From assembly GCF_000160875.1 (NCBI RefSeq), contig NZ_GG700805.1, positions 248,001 through 312,000 of the forward strand: 64,000 nucleotides of DNA, in the 5' to 3' direction. Positions within the stretch are counted from its first letter, which is position 1; every line of letters begins with the position of its first letter. Shown here piece by piece: positions 8,108 through 18,700 of this stretch. A program made the position numbers and the translations under genes. This DNA comes from Lactobacillus iners DSM 13335. GTDB taxonomy: Bacteria > Bacillota > Bacilli > Lactobacillales > Lactobacillaceae. Under the pieces are notes generated by a model. The model was given only the letters and a program-made list of their open reading frames with translations. It was not told the origin of the DNA and made no database searches.

Positions 8108-8121
8108 TGATAGCGTTTTCA
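8108..8121. promoter_or_regulatory. cre site (CcpA-binding), near-consensus
   Basis: TGATAGCGTTTTCA matches 13 of 14 positions of the cre consensus TGWAANCGNTNWCA. It lies about 27 bases upstream of the -35 of the MFS gene. It is also upstream of rpmE2 on the other strand, but that promoter is some 65 bases further off. Confidence 0.6.
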
Positions 8122-8184
8122 AATAGTATTTAGTAGATATTTATTTGAAAAATCAGAATAATTTGGAGCAAAAATTATTTTATC

Positions 8185-8213
8185 TTGAATTAGTTAGTTA
8201 CTGATGATATAAT
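8185..8213 (+). promoter_or_regulatory. Promoter of rpmE2
   Basis: TTGAAT (8185-8190), 17-base spacer, TATAAT (8208-8213). The start codon lies 59 bases further on. Confidence 0.75.
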
Positions 8214-8271
8214 TTATTAGTCATGTTAATCTATGGTCTGAGAAATGGCTATGGCAAAGGAGATAATAATT

Positions 8272-8523
8272 ATGAAACAAGGTATACATCCAGATTATCA
8301 AGAAGTAGTTTTCATGGATTCATCAACTGGTGCAAAATTTGTAGCAGGTTCTACTTTGAAACCAAAAGAAACTATCGAATTTGAAGGTAAAACTTATCCA
8401 TTAGTTCGTGTTGAAATTTCTTCAGATTCCCACCCATTCTACACAGGTAAACAAAAGTTTGCTCAAGCAGATGGTCGTATCGAAAAATTCAACAAGAAGT
8501 ATGGTATTTCTTCAAAGAATTAA
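8272..8523 (+). CDS. rpmE2: 50S ribosomal protein L31, type B (zinc-free)
   Basis: The product is 83 residues, starting [10 protein letters not shown], the conserved L31 N-terminus. Other family segments are DSSTGAKF and [13 protein letters not shown] near the C-terminus. The CxxC zinc pairs of type A L31 are missing, so this is the zinc-independent paralogue, which in many bacteria replaces the zinc form when the metal is scarce. The ATG at 8272 follows AAAGGAG. Longer in-frame starts (from 8245) would place the ribosome site inside the gene. It is monocistronic, with its own promoter and a strong terminator. Confidence 0.95.
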   Translation: MKQGIHPDYQEVVFMDSSTGAKFVAGSTLKPKETIEFEGKTYPLVRVEISSDSHPFYTGKQKFAQADGRIEKFNKKYGISSKN

Positions 8524-8542
8524 TCACGACAAGATTCTTTGT

Positions 8543-8576
8543 AAAAGAGCAGCCCTATGTTGGTTGCTCTTTTTTA
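8543..8576 (+). terminator. Terminator of rpmE2
   Basis: AAAAGAGCAGCC (8543-8554) pairs with GGTTGCTCTTTT (8562-8573), followed by Ts. Confidence 0.85.
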
Positions 8577-8661
8577 ACTTTATAAGTGATATAATTTATT
8601 ATGTGTTTATAAACACTGATTAGTTTAAATACTAATTAAGGTTAGGAGTAAATTTTTTATT

Positions 8662-10029
8662 ATGAAAATGCAACTTTCAGAAATCGCTAATGCAATCGGT
8701 TGCGATTTGTCTATGAATGAAAGTACGATTGTATCGTCTGTAGTGTTTGATTCACGAAAAGCAGTCGCAGATTCATTATTTGTTCCCTTGGTTGGCGAAC
8801 GTGATGGTCATGATTATGTTGCTAATGCAGTTGCTAATGGTGCTGTAGCTGCATTATGGCAAAAAGATCATGCTAATAGACCTGAGAATATTCCTGTACT
8901 TGTGGTTGATGATACATTATTAGCGTTGCAAAAATTAGCAAAATATTATTTGCAAAAAGTTAATCCAACGGTGGTTGGGATTACAGGATCCAATGGTAAA
9001 ACTACTACTAAGGATATGGTGGCTGCGGTTTTATCGAAAAGATTTAATGTGCATAAAACACAAGCCAATTTTAATAATGAAATCGGCGTACCAATAACGA
9101 TTCTAGAAATGAAACCTACAACTGAAATTTTAGTTTTGGAAATGGGTATGGATCGTGCAGGTCAATTGCATCATTTGAGTGAGATCGTTTGTCCAGATGT
9201 TTGTGTAATTACGATGATTGGTGAAGCACACATTGAGTTTTTTGGTACAAGAGATAAAATTGCTGATGCGAAAATGGAAATCACTGATTTCTTAAAAGAA
9301 GATGGAAAGTTTATCTTTAATGGTGATGAGCCTTTATTGCAAGCACGTGCTCAAAAATTGAATCAATTACAGGCCACTTTTGGTTTTAACTCAACTGATA
9401 CAATTTATGCAACTAATTTTAATTCATATATGCACCATGCTTCATTTACCATTAATGATTCTAAAGTTAAATTTACTATACCAATGATTGGTAAACACAA
9501 TGTGTCAAATGCGTTGGCAGCTATTTTGGTAGGTAGAACGTTTGGCGTGCCTGATGTAGAAATAGCACAGGCATTAGCTAATTTTGTACCAACAGCTAAT
9601 AGAATGCAGTGGGAAAAAGGCGATTTAGGTGAAGCAATTATGAGTGATGTTTATAATTCTAACCCTACTGCTGCTAAAGCTGTGTTAACATCATTTAGTC
9701 AAGTTGATGTAGATGCATTTGGTCGTCGGATTGCTGTTTTAGGCGATATGTTAGAATTGGGTGCAGCTTCACATCAGTTGCATGCTAGTTTAGCCGAGGT
9801 TTTGACTCCTCAATTAATAGATGAGCTTTATCTATATGGTCCGGAAATGAAATATTTATTCGAGGCGCTGTCTGGAAAATATGAAAGCTCAGCTTTGCAT
9901 TACTATGAAAAAGATCATATGGACAGAATGATTAATGATCTTAGAGAAGATATAAAGCCACATGATATTGTTATGCTTAAGGGCTCTCATGGAATGCATC
10001 TTGAAAAAGTGTTAGAGCGCCTTCTGTAG
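8662..10029 (+). CDS. murF: UDP-MurNAc-tripeptide--D-Ala-D-Ala ligase
   Basis: The product has 455 residues, the normal length for MurF, which adds the D-Ala-D-Ala dipeptide to complete the peptidoglycan precursor in the cytoplasm. It shows an N-terminal substrate domain with FDSRK (about residue 30), the ATP-binding loop GITGSNGKTTTKD (about 111-123), NNEIGVP, the Mur-ligase EMGMDR and GEAHIEFF segments, and the C-terminal DVYNSNP and LGDMLELG motifs. The ribosome site (AGGAG) is about 13 bases from the ATG, a little long. It is followed after 15 bases by cshA, so the two probably share a transcript. alr, which supplies D-alanine, lies about 2 kb downstream. Confidence 0.96.
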   Translation: MKMQLSEIANAIGCDLSMNESTIVSSVVFDSRKAVADSLFVPLVGERDGHDYVANAVANGAVAALWQKDHANRPENIPVLVVDDTLLALQKLAKYYLQKVNPTVVGITGSNGKTTTKDMVAAVLSKRFNVHKTQANFNNEIGVPITILEMKPTTEILVLEMGMDRAGQLHHLSEIVCPDVCVITMIGEAHIEFFGTRDKIADAKMEITDFLKEDGKFIFNGDEPLLQARAQKLNQLQATFGFNSTDTIYATNFNSYMHHASFTINDSKVKFTIPMIGKHNVSNALAAILVGRTFGVPDVEIAQALANFVPTANRMQWEKGDLGEAIMSDVYNSNPTAAKAVLTSFSQVDVDAFGRRIAVLGDMLELGAASHQLHASLAEVLTPQLIDELYLYGPEMKYLFEALSGKYESSALHYYEKDHMDRMINDLREDIKPHDIVMLKGSHGMHLEKVLERLL

Positions 10030-10044
10030 GAAGGAAATAGATAT

Positions 10045-11508
10045 TTGAAATTTTCAGAATTAAATTTAAAGCCAGAATTATTGAAAGCAATTAAGCGTGC
10101 GGGGTTTGAAGAGGCAACGCCAATCCAGGAAAAAACGATTCCTTTGGTTCTAAGTGGCAAGGATGTCATAGGACAAGCCCAAACAGGAACAGGTAAGACA
10201 GCTGCTTTTGGTTTACCAATTTTACAAACTTTAGATAAAAAGCAGGAAGGTATTCAAGCCTTAATTATTGAGCCTACACGTGAGCTTGCTATTCAAACAC
10301 AAGAAGAATTATTTAGATTAGGTAGAGATGAAAATGCACATGTGCAAGTAGTTTATGGTGGTGCAGATATTCGACGTCAAATTCGATCATTAAAGCAGGT
10401 TCCTAATATTTTGGTAGGTACTCCTGGTAGATTACTTGATCATTTAAAGCGACGTACAATTAATCTTTCTCATTTGAAGCATGTTATTTTAGATGAAGCT
10501 GATGAAATGTTAGATATGGGCTTTATCCAAGATATTGAAAGTATTTTGACTTTTGCTTCTAATGATCATCAAACTTTATTATTTTCAGCTACTATGCCTA
10601 AACCAATTTTACAAATTGGTGAAAAATTTATGCATGATCCGCAAATTGTCCAGATTAAATCTAAAGAGTTAACTGCAAATTTGATTGATCAATATTTTGT
10701 TCGTCTAAAAGAAAATGAAAAATTTGATATTTTATGTAGATTGATAGATGTCCAAGATCCAGAATTATCCGTTGTTTTTGGTAGAACCAAACGACGTGTT
10801 GACGAACTGACTAGAGGATTTCAGGCACGTGGTTATGATGCTGCAGGAATACATGGTGATTTAACCCAAACTAAGCGAATGAGTGTTTTGAAACGCTTTA
10901 AGCAAGGTAAATTGGATATATTAGTAGCTACTGATGTGGCAGCTCGTGGTCTTGATATCTCAGGGGTTAGTCATGTTTATAATTATGATATTCCTCAAGA
11001 TCCTGATTCATACGTTCATCGAATTGGAAGAACGGGTAGAGCAGGTAAGAATGGTATGTCAATTACTTTTGTTACTCCTAATGAAATTGGCTATATGAAG
11101 ACAATTGAAAGATTAACACGTAAGAAAATGACACCTCTAAGACCACCATCTGATAAAGAAGCTTTTGATGGTCAATTAAGCATTGCAAACAAAAAAATTC
11201 AAGAATTATTAGATAGTGATTTAACTAAGTATACTAAAGAAGCTGAAAAATTATTAGAAAATAATTCTGCTCTAGATTTAGTTGCCGCATTATTAAAAGA
11301 TATGGCTAAGGATGCTGAGCAAGTAAAAGTAGAAATAACTCCGGAAAAACCGTTGCCTTTCAAAAATAGAAGAGGAAACACACAAAACTTTAAACGAAGA
11401 TATCGTTCAGATGATCGTGATCGAAATATTAAGCGTCATCGCAAACCAAATGCTCAAACAAGAGAGCGGAATATTAAACATAATTTTGTAATTAAGAAAA
11501 AAGATTAA
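10045..11508 (+). CDS. cshA: DEAD-box RNA helicase CshA-like
   Basis: This is a 487-residue ATP-dependent RNA helicase likely acting in RNA turnover and ribosome assembly, especially in the cold. All motifs are intact: Q motif ATPIQEKTIP, motif I AQTGTGKT, Ia PTREL, II DEAD, III SAT, and VI HRIGRTGRAGK. The tail beyond about residue 430 is basic and Arg/Asn-rich, as in CshA proteins. Translation starts at a TTG (10045) with AGGAAGG ahead of it. No ATG gives the expected N-terminus MKFSELNLKPELL. It lies just after murF and is followed by a probable terminator. Confidence 0.94.
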   Translation: MKFSELNLKPELLKAIKRAGFEEATPIQEKTIPLVLSGKDVIGQAQTGTGKTAAFGLPILQTLDKKQEGIQALIIEPTRELAIQTQEELFRLGRDENAHVQVVYGGADIRRQIRSLKQVPNILVGTPGRLLDHLKRRTINLSHLKHVILDEADEMLDMGFIQDIESILTFASNDHQTLLFSATMPKPILQIGEKFMHDPQIVQIKSKELTANLIDQYFVRLKENEKFDILCRLIDVQDPELSVVFGRTKRRVDELTRGFQARGYDAAGIHGDLTQTKRMSVLKRFKQGKLDILVATDVAARGLDISGVSHVYNYDIPQDPDSYVHRIGRTGRAGKNGMSITFVTPNEIGYMKTIERLTRKKMTPLRPPSDKEAFDGQLSIANKKIQELLDSDLTKYTKEAEKLLENNSALDLVAALLKDMAKDAEQVKVEITPEKPLPFKNRRGNTQNFKRRYRSDDRDRNIKRHRKPNAQTRERNIKHNFVIKKKD

Positions 11509-11511
11509 AAT

Positions 11512-11562
11512 AAAAAACAGTGTCGGAGTACTAATTTTAAGTGCAGGATGCTGCTTTTTTTA
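11512..11562 (+). terminator. Probable terminator after cshA
   Basis: AAAAACAGTGTC and GATGCTGC-TTTTTT can pair with two wobble pairs and a bulge over a loop of about 23 bases, and the right arm ends in a T-run. It is weaker than the other terminators in the window. Confidence 0.5.
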
Positions 11563-11630
11563 TAAATAATATGTCATGATATAATATTTATTATTGCTAT
11601 TTTATTATGATGATATGAAAGGAAATGCTT

Positions 11631-11987
11631 GTGTTACGTGGCGTTGGTATTGATATTGTTGATTTAGACAGAATTCGTGAGCAAATAAAAAAAGGCGATT
11701 TATTTGCTAAAAGAGTGCTAACTTCTAAAGAATTTGAACAATATCAAAAATATCAGGAAAATAGGCAAGTAGAGTATTTAGCTGGCAGATTCTCCTGTAA
11801 AGAGTCTTTTTCAAAGGCTATGGGAGTAGGACTAGGTACTATTGTTAAATTTAAAGAAGTAGAGATTATTGATAATGATTTAGGACAGCCAGAGATGACA
11901 GCTAAAAGTTATCATGGTAGGATTTTTGTAAGTATTTCGCATGAGAAAAGATATTTAGTCACGCAGGTAGTGTTGGAGGATATTTAA
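11631..11987 (+). CDS. acpS: Holo-[acyl-carrier-protein] synthase
   Basis: The product has 118 residues. AcpS moves phosphopantetheine from CoA to acyl carrier protein. The Mg-binding aspartate is in GVGIDIVDLDRI near the N-terminus, and the second signature is LAGRFSCKESFSKAMG. The GTG at 11631 is preferred to the ATG at 11625: it gives the spacing of about 8 bases from AAAGGA and the typical short N-terminus. The gene is followed three bases later by alr, the classical acpS-alr operon of Firmicutes. Confidence 0.94.
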   Translation: MLRGVGIDIVDLDRIREQIKKGDLFAKRVLTSKEFEQYQKYQENRQVEYLAGRFSCKESFSKAMGVGLGTIVKFKEVEIIDNDLGQPEMTAKSYHGRIFVSISHEKRYLVTQVVLEDI

Positions 11988-11990
11988 GAA

Positions 11991-13118
11991 ATGATCTCAG
12001 GAATTCATAGACCGACCAAAATATTGGTTGATCTAGCAGCAATTAAAAGTAATGTCGAAAATGAAATAAAAAATTTGAAATCAGGGCAAAAGTTGTGGGC
12101 AGTTGTCAAGGCTAATGGGTATGGACATGGTAGTGTTGTCATTTCTAAGACAGCTATTGCTGCGGGTGCTCAAGGACTATGTGTTGCTATTTTAGATGAA
12201 GCTATTGAATTACGTAAAGCTGGAATTAAGGTACCTATTTTAGTATTAGGTATTACTTTACCTAAATTTGCATCATTAGCAGCTGAGAATGACATTTCTT
12301 TAACTGTTGGTGATTTAGATTGGTTAAAACAAACTAGCACTTTTTTATCTGGGACTAAATTAAAAATTCATTTGGCAATTGATTCTGGGATGGGGAGAAT
12401 AGGTTTTAATGAAGATGATGCATTTTTAAAGGCTAATGATTATTTATTGTCTCATCCTGAATATGATGTTGAAGGAATGTTTACCCATTTTTCTACAGCA
12501 GATTGTCATGATTTAGAGTATTTTGATAGTCAAGTTAAAAAATTTGACCACTTTAAAAAAATGTTAAGAATAAAGCCAAAGTATATTCATTGTGATAATA
12601 GTGCAGCTTCTCTTTTTAATCGCCAAGTGGATAGTGATTTAGTACGCTATGGGATCGCCATGTACGGCTTAAATCCATCTTCAGCACCTCATGGCATTGA
12701 GATTCAACCTAAATTTACTTTGCAACCAGCTCTTTGTTTTGTTAGTGAATTAGTATTTGTAAAACAAATTCATGCTAATAATGCGGTGGGTTATGGTGCA
12801 ACTTTTAAAGCTGATACTGATGAATGGATTGGCACAGTTCCAGTAGGATATGCTGATGGTTGGCAACGCTCAATGCAAGGATTTAAAGTTAAAGTTGGGG
12901 ATGTATATTGTCCCATTGTCGGTCGTGTATGTATGGATCAATTTATGGTTTTGCTACCAGAAAAAATGCCGGTAGGTACTCCAGTTGAATTGATTTCCGC
13001 TGATGCAAAAGCTCCAAATAATATCAAAGCAGTAGCAGATTATGCTAATACAATTCATTATGAAATTGCTTGCTTGTTAAGTGACCGTGTACCACGTGAA
13101 TATCTCAATAAATTTTAG
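11991..13118 (+). CDS. alr: Alanine racemase
   Basis: The product has 375 residues and is a PLP enzyme making D-alanine for peptidoglycan and teichoic acids. The PLP lysine is Lys40 in VVKANGYGHG. The second catalytic base, tyrosine, lies in NAVGYGATF. Further family motifs are DSGMGRIGF, VPVGYADGW and GRVCMDQ. It is translationally close to acpS, three bases apart. A strong bidirectional terminator follows, separating it from the convergent CBS gene. Confidence 0.96.
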   Translation: MISGIHRPTKILVDLAAIKSNVENEIKNLKSGQKLWAVVKANGYGHGSVVISKTAIAAGAQGLCVAILDEAIELRKAGIKVPILVLGITLPKFASLAAENDISLTVGDLDWLKQTSTFLSGTKLKIHLAIDSGMGRIGFNEDDAFLKANDYLLSHPEYDVEGMFTHFSTADCHDLEYFDSQVKKFDHFKKMLRIKPKYIHCDNSAASLFNRQVDSDLVRYGIAMYGLNPSSAPHGIEIQPKFTLQPALCFVSELVFVKQIHANNAVGYGATFKADTDEWIGTVPVGYADGWQRSMQGFKVKVGDVYCPIVGRVCMDQFMVLLPEKMPVGTPVELISADAKAPNNIKAVADYANTIHYEIACLLSDRVPREYLNKF

Positions 13119-13148
13119 AAATTTAATCAAAAAGATAATAGCCAAAGT

Positions 13149-13186
13149 AAAAAGGTTATCAGCGTTAAAACTGATAACCTTTTTTG
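13149..13186. terminator. Bidirectional terminator between alr and the CBS gene
   Basis: AAAAAGGTTATCAG (13149-13162) pairs perfectly with CTGATAACCTTTTT (13171-13184) around 8 bases, with A and T runs on both sides. It serves both converging genes. Confidence 0.9.
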
Positions 13187-13195
13187 GATATATAA

Positions 13196-13879
13196 TTATT
13201 TATTCAAATATTGACCAGGTTTTTCATCAGATCTTAGAATTGTACCCGACTGCAAATCTTCAATTTCAGCTACTACAAAACCCTTTTTTTCTAATTTATC
13301 TACAATGGCTTTCATTGTATCATTGGATACGCCTACAGGTAATGTAAATAGATTACGACGAACTAATTCACCTAATTTAACATCCAAGGTTAAGCAACTA
13401 GCAATATTAGTATATTTGGAAATTATTTTAGCCATCTTGACTAAATTTCCACGTTCATTATCAGAAAGGACGGTTAAAACAAACGAACTATTTTTAATAT
13501 TCCAAGCATCTGAGAGCATTCCTAATAATTTGGAGTGAGTTAAAATCCCATAAAAATAATCTTGTTCATCAAGAACAGCAATATATGGTAAGTCCTTAAT
13601 GTTAAAAAATACTTGAAAAAATGGTGAATTAACCTTAATGGTTTTAGTTGCATTTTTCAAAAGATAAGTTACAGGTAAATTCATGTCGCCACCTTGTGAC
13701 TTATGGCGATAGATGTGCATTTTATAAATATTCCCTCGAAAAAGTTTACCTGAGTCATCTAAAATAGGGACACAACGATAGCCTGAATCTTCTAAAATTT
13801 GTAATGCTTCGGCTAAAGTTGCTTTTTCATTAACGGTTGTTAAATAGTCTTTTTTATAGACTAATGATTTGATTAGCAT
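13196..13879 (-). CDS. CBS-pair plus ACT-like protein, possible c-di-AMP sensor (CbpA-like)
   Basis: The product is 227 residues and soluble. The N-terminal part is a tandem CBS module (about 5-125, with CVPILDDSGK and YIAVLDEQDYFYGILT). The C-terminal part (about 130-210) has ACT-like strands (SSFVLTVLSDNERGNLVKMA, then VVAEIEDL). This domain order is that of CbpA, a cyclic di-AMP binding protein described in Listeria and relatives, but ligand binding cannot be read from sequence. GGAGG lies ahead of the ATG. It is downstream of ldh on the same strand, with a hairpin in between. Confidence 0.7.
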   Translation of the reverse strand: MLIKSLVYKKDYLTTVNEKATLAEALQILEDSGYRCVPILDDSGKLFRGNIYKMHIYRHKSQGGDMNLPVTYLLKNATKTIKVNSPFFQVFFNIKDLPYIAVLDEQDYFYGILTHSKLLGMLSDAWNIKNSSFVLTVLSDNERGNLVKMAKIISKYTNIASCLTLDVKLGELVRRNLFTLPVGVSNDTMKAIVDKLEKKGFVVAEIEDLQSGTILRSDEKPGQYLNK

Positions 13880-13938
13880 ATTTTTCCTCCATATATCGAT
13901 AATTTTATAAAATTATATCATAAAATCAGGGCAAAATT

Positions 13939-13982
13939 AAACATTGATTAATAAAAAGTTCATTTTATCAATCAATGTTCAA
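13939..13982 (-). terminator. Terminator of ldh
   Basis: On the minus strand AACATTGATTGATAAAA pairs with TTTTTATTAATCAATGTT, with one bulge. It lies directly after the ldh stop. Confidence 0.65.
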
Positions 13983-14018
13983 AAAAGTGCTAATCTTTTA
14001 GATTTAAGCTATATTAAA

Positions 14019-14993
<975 letters not shown>

Positions 14994-15036
14994 TTACAAC
15001 ATCCTTTCTTAATTTTGTTAATCCTTTAACAAATTG

Positions 15037-15065
15037 ATTATACCATTTAAAAGCAAAGTTTTAAA
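15037..15065 (-). promoter_or_regulatory. Promoter of ldh with extended -10
   Basis: On the minus strand TATAAT (15042-15037) is preceded by TGG, giving an extended -10 (TGGTATAAT). The -35 is poor (TTTAAA at 15065-15060). The leader is about 45 bases. Confidence 0.6.
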
Positions 15066-15128
15066 ATTTTGTATTATTTTATATGTTATAATCTTGATTT
15101 AGTAGATGAGCTATAGGAGATTGATCAA

Positions 15129-15686
15129 ATGAAATTAATTGTGGGATTAGGAAATCCTGGTTTAAAATATCAAAAAACAAAGCATAACACTGGATTTATG
15201 GCTATAGATTATTATTTGAAAAAAAATGGTCTTTCCTTTAATAAGGAAAAATTTGAAGGCTTTTGGATAAAAACTAAGATTAAAGGTGAAGATGTTATTT
15301 TACTTGAACCTCAAACGTATATGAATGATTCAGGAAAATCGGTCACACAATTAGTTGATTTTTTTAAAATTGATGCACATGATATTTTAGTAATACATGA
15401 TGATATGGATATGCCAGTAGCTAAAATACGGCTTAGAAAAAGTGGCAAATCAGGTGGACACAATGGAATTAAGAGTATTATTAATTGCTTAAATGATTCA
15501 GAATTTAATCGACTAAAAATAGGAATTGATCATCCTACGAAAGAAACAGTTGTTTCATGGGTTTTGACACCATTTTCAAGCGAGGATTGTACTAAAATGG
15601 AAGCAACGTTTGCAACTGTAAGTCAGATTATTGATGATTTTATTGACAATAAGAGCATAGAATTTTTGATGAACAAGTATAATTAA
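15129..15686 (+). CDS. pth: Peptidyl-tRNA hydrolase
   Basis: The product has 185 residues. It recycles peptidyl-tRNA dropped by ribosomes. The N-terminus GLGNPGLKY and KHNTGF (catalytic His) are present, as are IHDDMDMP and the GKSGGHNGIKSI loop. AGGAG lies 9 bases before the ATG. The gene starts the long pth-mfd-rqcP-divIC-yabR-tilS-ftsH series and is followed 20 bases later by mfd. Confidence 0.96.
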   Translation: MKLIVGLGNPGLKYQKTKHNTGFMAIDYYLKKNGLSFNKEKFEGFWIKTKIKGEDVILLEPQTYMNDSGKSVTQLVDFFKIDAHDILVIHDDMDMPVAKIRLRKSGKSGGHNGIKSIINCLNDSEFNRLKIGIDHPTKETVVSWVLTPFSSEDCTKMEATFATVSQIIDDFIDNKSIEFLMNKYN

Positions 15687-15706
15687 GCATAAAAGGTAAT
15701 GAAGTA

Positions 15707-18700
15707 ATGAAACTTTCTGAGTTAATTGCAGCTGATGCTAACTTGGTAAATTTTATCAAGGCAGTTCCGCAAGCAAAAAATTCGATGTTAACAGGGGTGA
15801 ATTTTGGAGCCTTTAATCTGATCATCAGAGAGCTTTTACATAGGCTACAACAACCTATTTTGATTGTCGCTAGTGATGAAAATCGAGCACAGCAAATTTA
15901 TTCGTCTTTGGTAGAACTTTTTGAAGAAAATATGGTTCATTTTTTTCCAGTTGAACCATTATTAGAAACGCAGGCTGCTGTATCGTCATTGGACGAATTA
16001 AGTCAAAGATTAGATGCTATGTCTTTTTTGCTGACGAAACAAAAGGGAATAGTTATTTCTACTCCACAGGCTTTGCAATATCCATTACCTGCTGCTATTA
16101 AATTTAAAGCGAATAGTTTAACCTTAAAAGTAAATCAAGTTTGTAACTTATCAAAAATTTGTGATTTTTTGGTTCGCTGTGGATATAAACGTGATGATTT
16201 GGTGGCAAATCCTGGTGAATTTGCACTAAGAGGGGATATTCTAGATATTTATCCAATTAATATTGCATATCCATATCGTATCGAGTTTTTTGATGATGAG
16301 ATAGATAATATCAGAACTTTTAATTCTGTTAGTCAACGTACTAAAGACAGTTTAACTGAGGTAGTTATAGAGCCTGCAGATGATCAGTTAGATAAACTTT
16401 ATCAAAATGAAGATTATACTACAATTTTAGACTATCTAACTGAGTCAGGGATTATTTGTTTTGATGATATTAGAGCAATTAGGCAAAATATTGTTCAAAT
16501 TGATGCCCGCAATCGTGATTATTTAGCTCATGAGACAAGCACCAATATTAAAAATAGTAGATTAGATTTTACGTCAATTTTTAACCAAATTGTTCAAGCT
16601 AAAATTTACAGTTCTTTATTTCAAGTTAGTGTCAATGATTTAAAAATAGATCAATTATTAAATCTACATACTAGAGAACCCCAACAATTCTTCAGTCAGA
16701 TGTCGCTGATTAAAAATGAATTATCAGTGTATGAATTACAACAACAAACTGTTATTATTCAGGCTGATAATTTAGTGCGAGCCAAGCAAATTAAGAGTAC
16801 TTTTGCTGATTATGGCATTGATATCACTATTGCTGCTGAAAATAAGTTAATTCCAAATAAAAGGCAGATTATTGTAGATAATTTTAATCAAGGTTTTGTT
16901 TTACCTCGAATTAGTTTGGTTTATTTGACTGAACATGACTTGTTTAATCGACAACCGCATATCCATAAAAAAATAAAGAGTTTAGAAAATGCTCAGCAAA
17001 TTCGCAGTTATCAGGAATTAAATCCTGGTGATTATGTTGTGCATATTAATCATGGTATTGGTATTTTTGAAGGTATAAAGACTTTAGAAAGCAATGGCCA
17101 AAAGGGTGACTATATCACAATTACATATCGTAATCATGATCAGTTGTTTGTACCAGCTGATCAATTAGGAGTTGTCCAAAAATATGTAGCATCTGATGGA
17201 AAAATACCAAAAATAAATAAGCTTGGTGGTAATGAATGGGCCAAAACTAAATGCCGTGTCCAAGAAAAAATTGAAGATATTGCTGATGAATTGTTGGCAA
17301 TTTATGCTCATCGAGCAACTGAAAAAGGTTTTGCTTTTTTACCTGATGATGAATTACAGCGTGATTTTGAAGCAGCTTTTCCATATCTAGAAACGCCTGA
17401 TCAAATCAAAGCTATTAGAGAAATCAAGTTAGATATGCAAAAAGAAAAGCCAATGGATCGTCTATTAGTAGGTGATGTTGGATTTGGTAAGACTGAGGTT
17501 GCTTTGCGTGCGGCTTTTAAAGCTATTGATAGTGGAAAACAAGTAGCTTTTTTGGTGCCTACAACAATTCTTGCTGAACAACACTATGCAACTATGCTTG
17601 AAAGATTTAAAGATTTTCCTGTTAATGTTGCCATGCTATGTCGCTTTCAAACTGAAAAGGAAGCCGATGAAATAGCTACTAATTTGTCAAATGGAAAAAT
17701 TGATATAGTAGTGGGTACGCATCGAATTCTATCACGTGATATTAAGTTTAAAAATTTGGGCTTATTAATTATTGATGAAGAACAACGTTTTGGCGTAAAA
17801 CACAAAGAAAAGCTCAAAAAATTAAAAAATAATATTGATGTATTAACACTAACAGCTACGCCAATTCCTCGTACATTACATATGTCTATGATTGGTGTGC
17901 GTGACTTATCTGTGATGGAGACACCACCAGCTAATCGTTATCCGATTCAAACTTATGTAACAGAAGAAACACCAAATATTGTGCGAGAAGCGTGCTTACG
18001 TGAATTAGCAAGAAATGGGCAAATTTTTTTCTTACATAATAAAATTCAAGATATTGATCAAAAAGTTGCCTATTTGTCACAATTAATTCCTGAAGCACGA
18101 ATTGAATATATTCATGGTCGTATGTCTGAAAGGCAGTTAGAAGACATTATGCTGCGATTTACTCAGAAAAAGTTTGATATTCTAGTTACAACTACTATTA
18201 TTGAAACAGGGGTAGATCTACCTAATGTGAATACTTTATTAGTAGAAAATGCAGATACATATGGATTGAGTCAATTATATCAGCTACGTGGTAGAATTGG
18301 TCGAAGTTCTCGCTTGGCGTACGCATATTTTTTATATAAGCGTGACAAAGTTTTAACAGAAGTTAGTGAGAAAAGATTAAATGCTATTCGTGATTTTACG
18401 GCATTAGGCTCAGGCTTTAAAATAGCTATGCGTGATTTGTCAATTAGAGGTGCTGGTAATATTTTAGGAAAGCAACAGCATGGTTTTATTGATAGTGTTG
18501 GTTATGATTTGTATGCTCAAATGCTTGATCAAACAATTAAGCAAAAACGAGGCGATAAAGTATGTCATAAAACTAATGCTGAAGTTAGAATTAATTTGGA
18601 AGCTTATATTCCTACAGAATATATTTCATCTCAGAAACAAAAAATTGAATTTTATAAGAAAATTAAGCATGCAAATGATGTGAAAGCCATTGATGATATT

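Noticed and set aside
13081-13347. Plus-strand frame after alr
   Set aside because: It runs through the end of alr and the bidirectional terminator into the antisense of the CBS gene.
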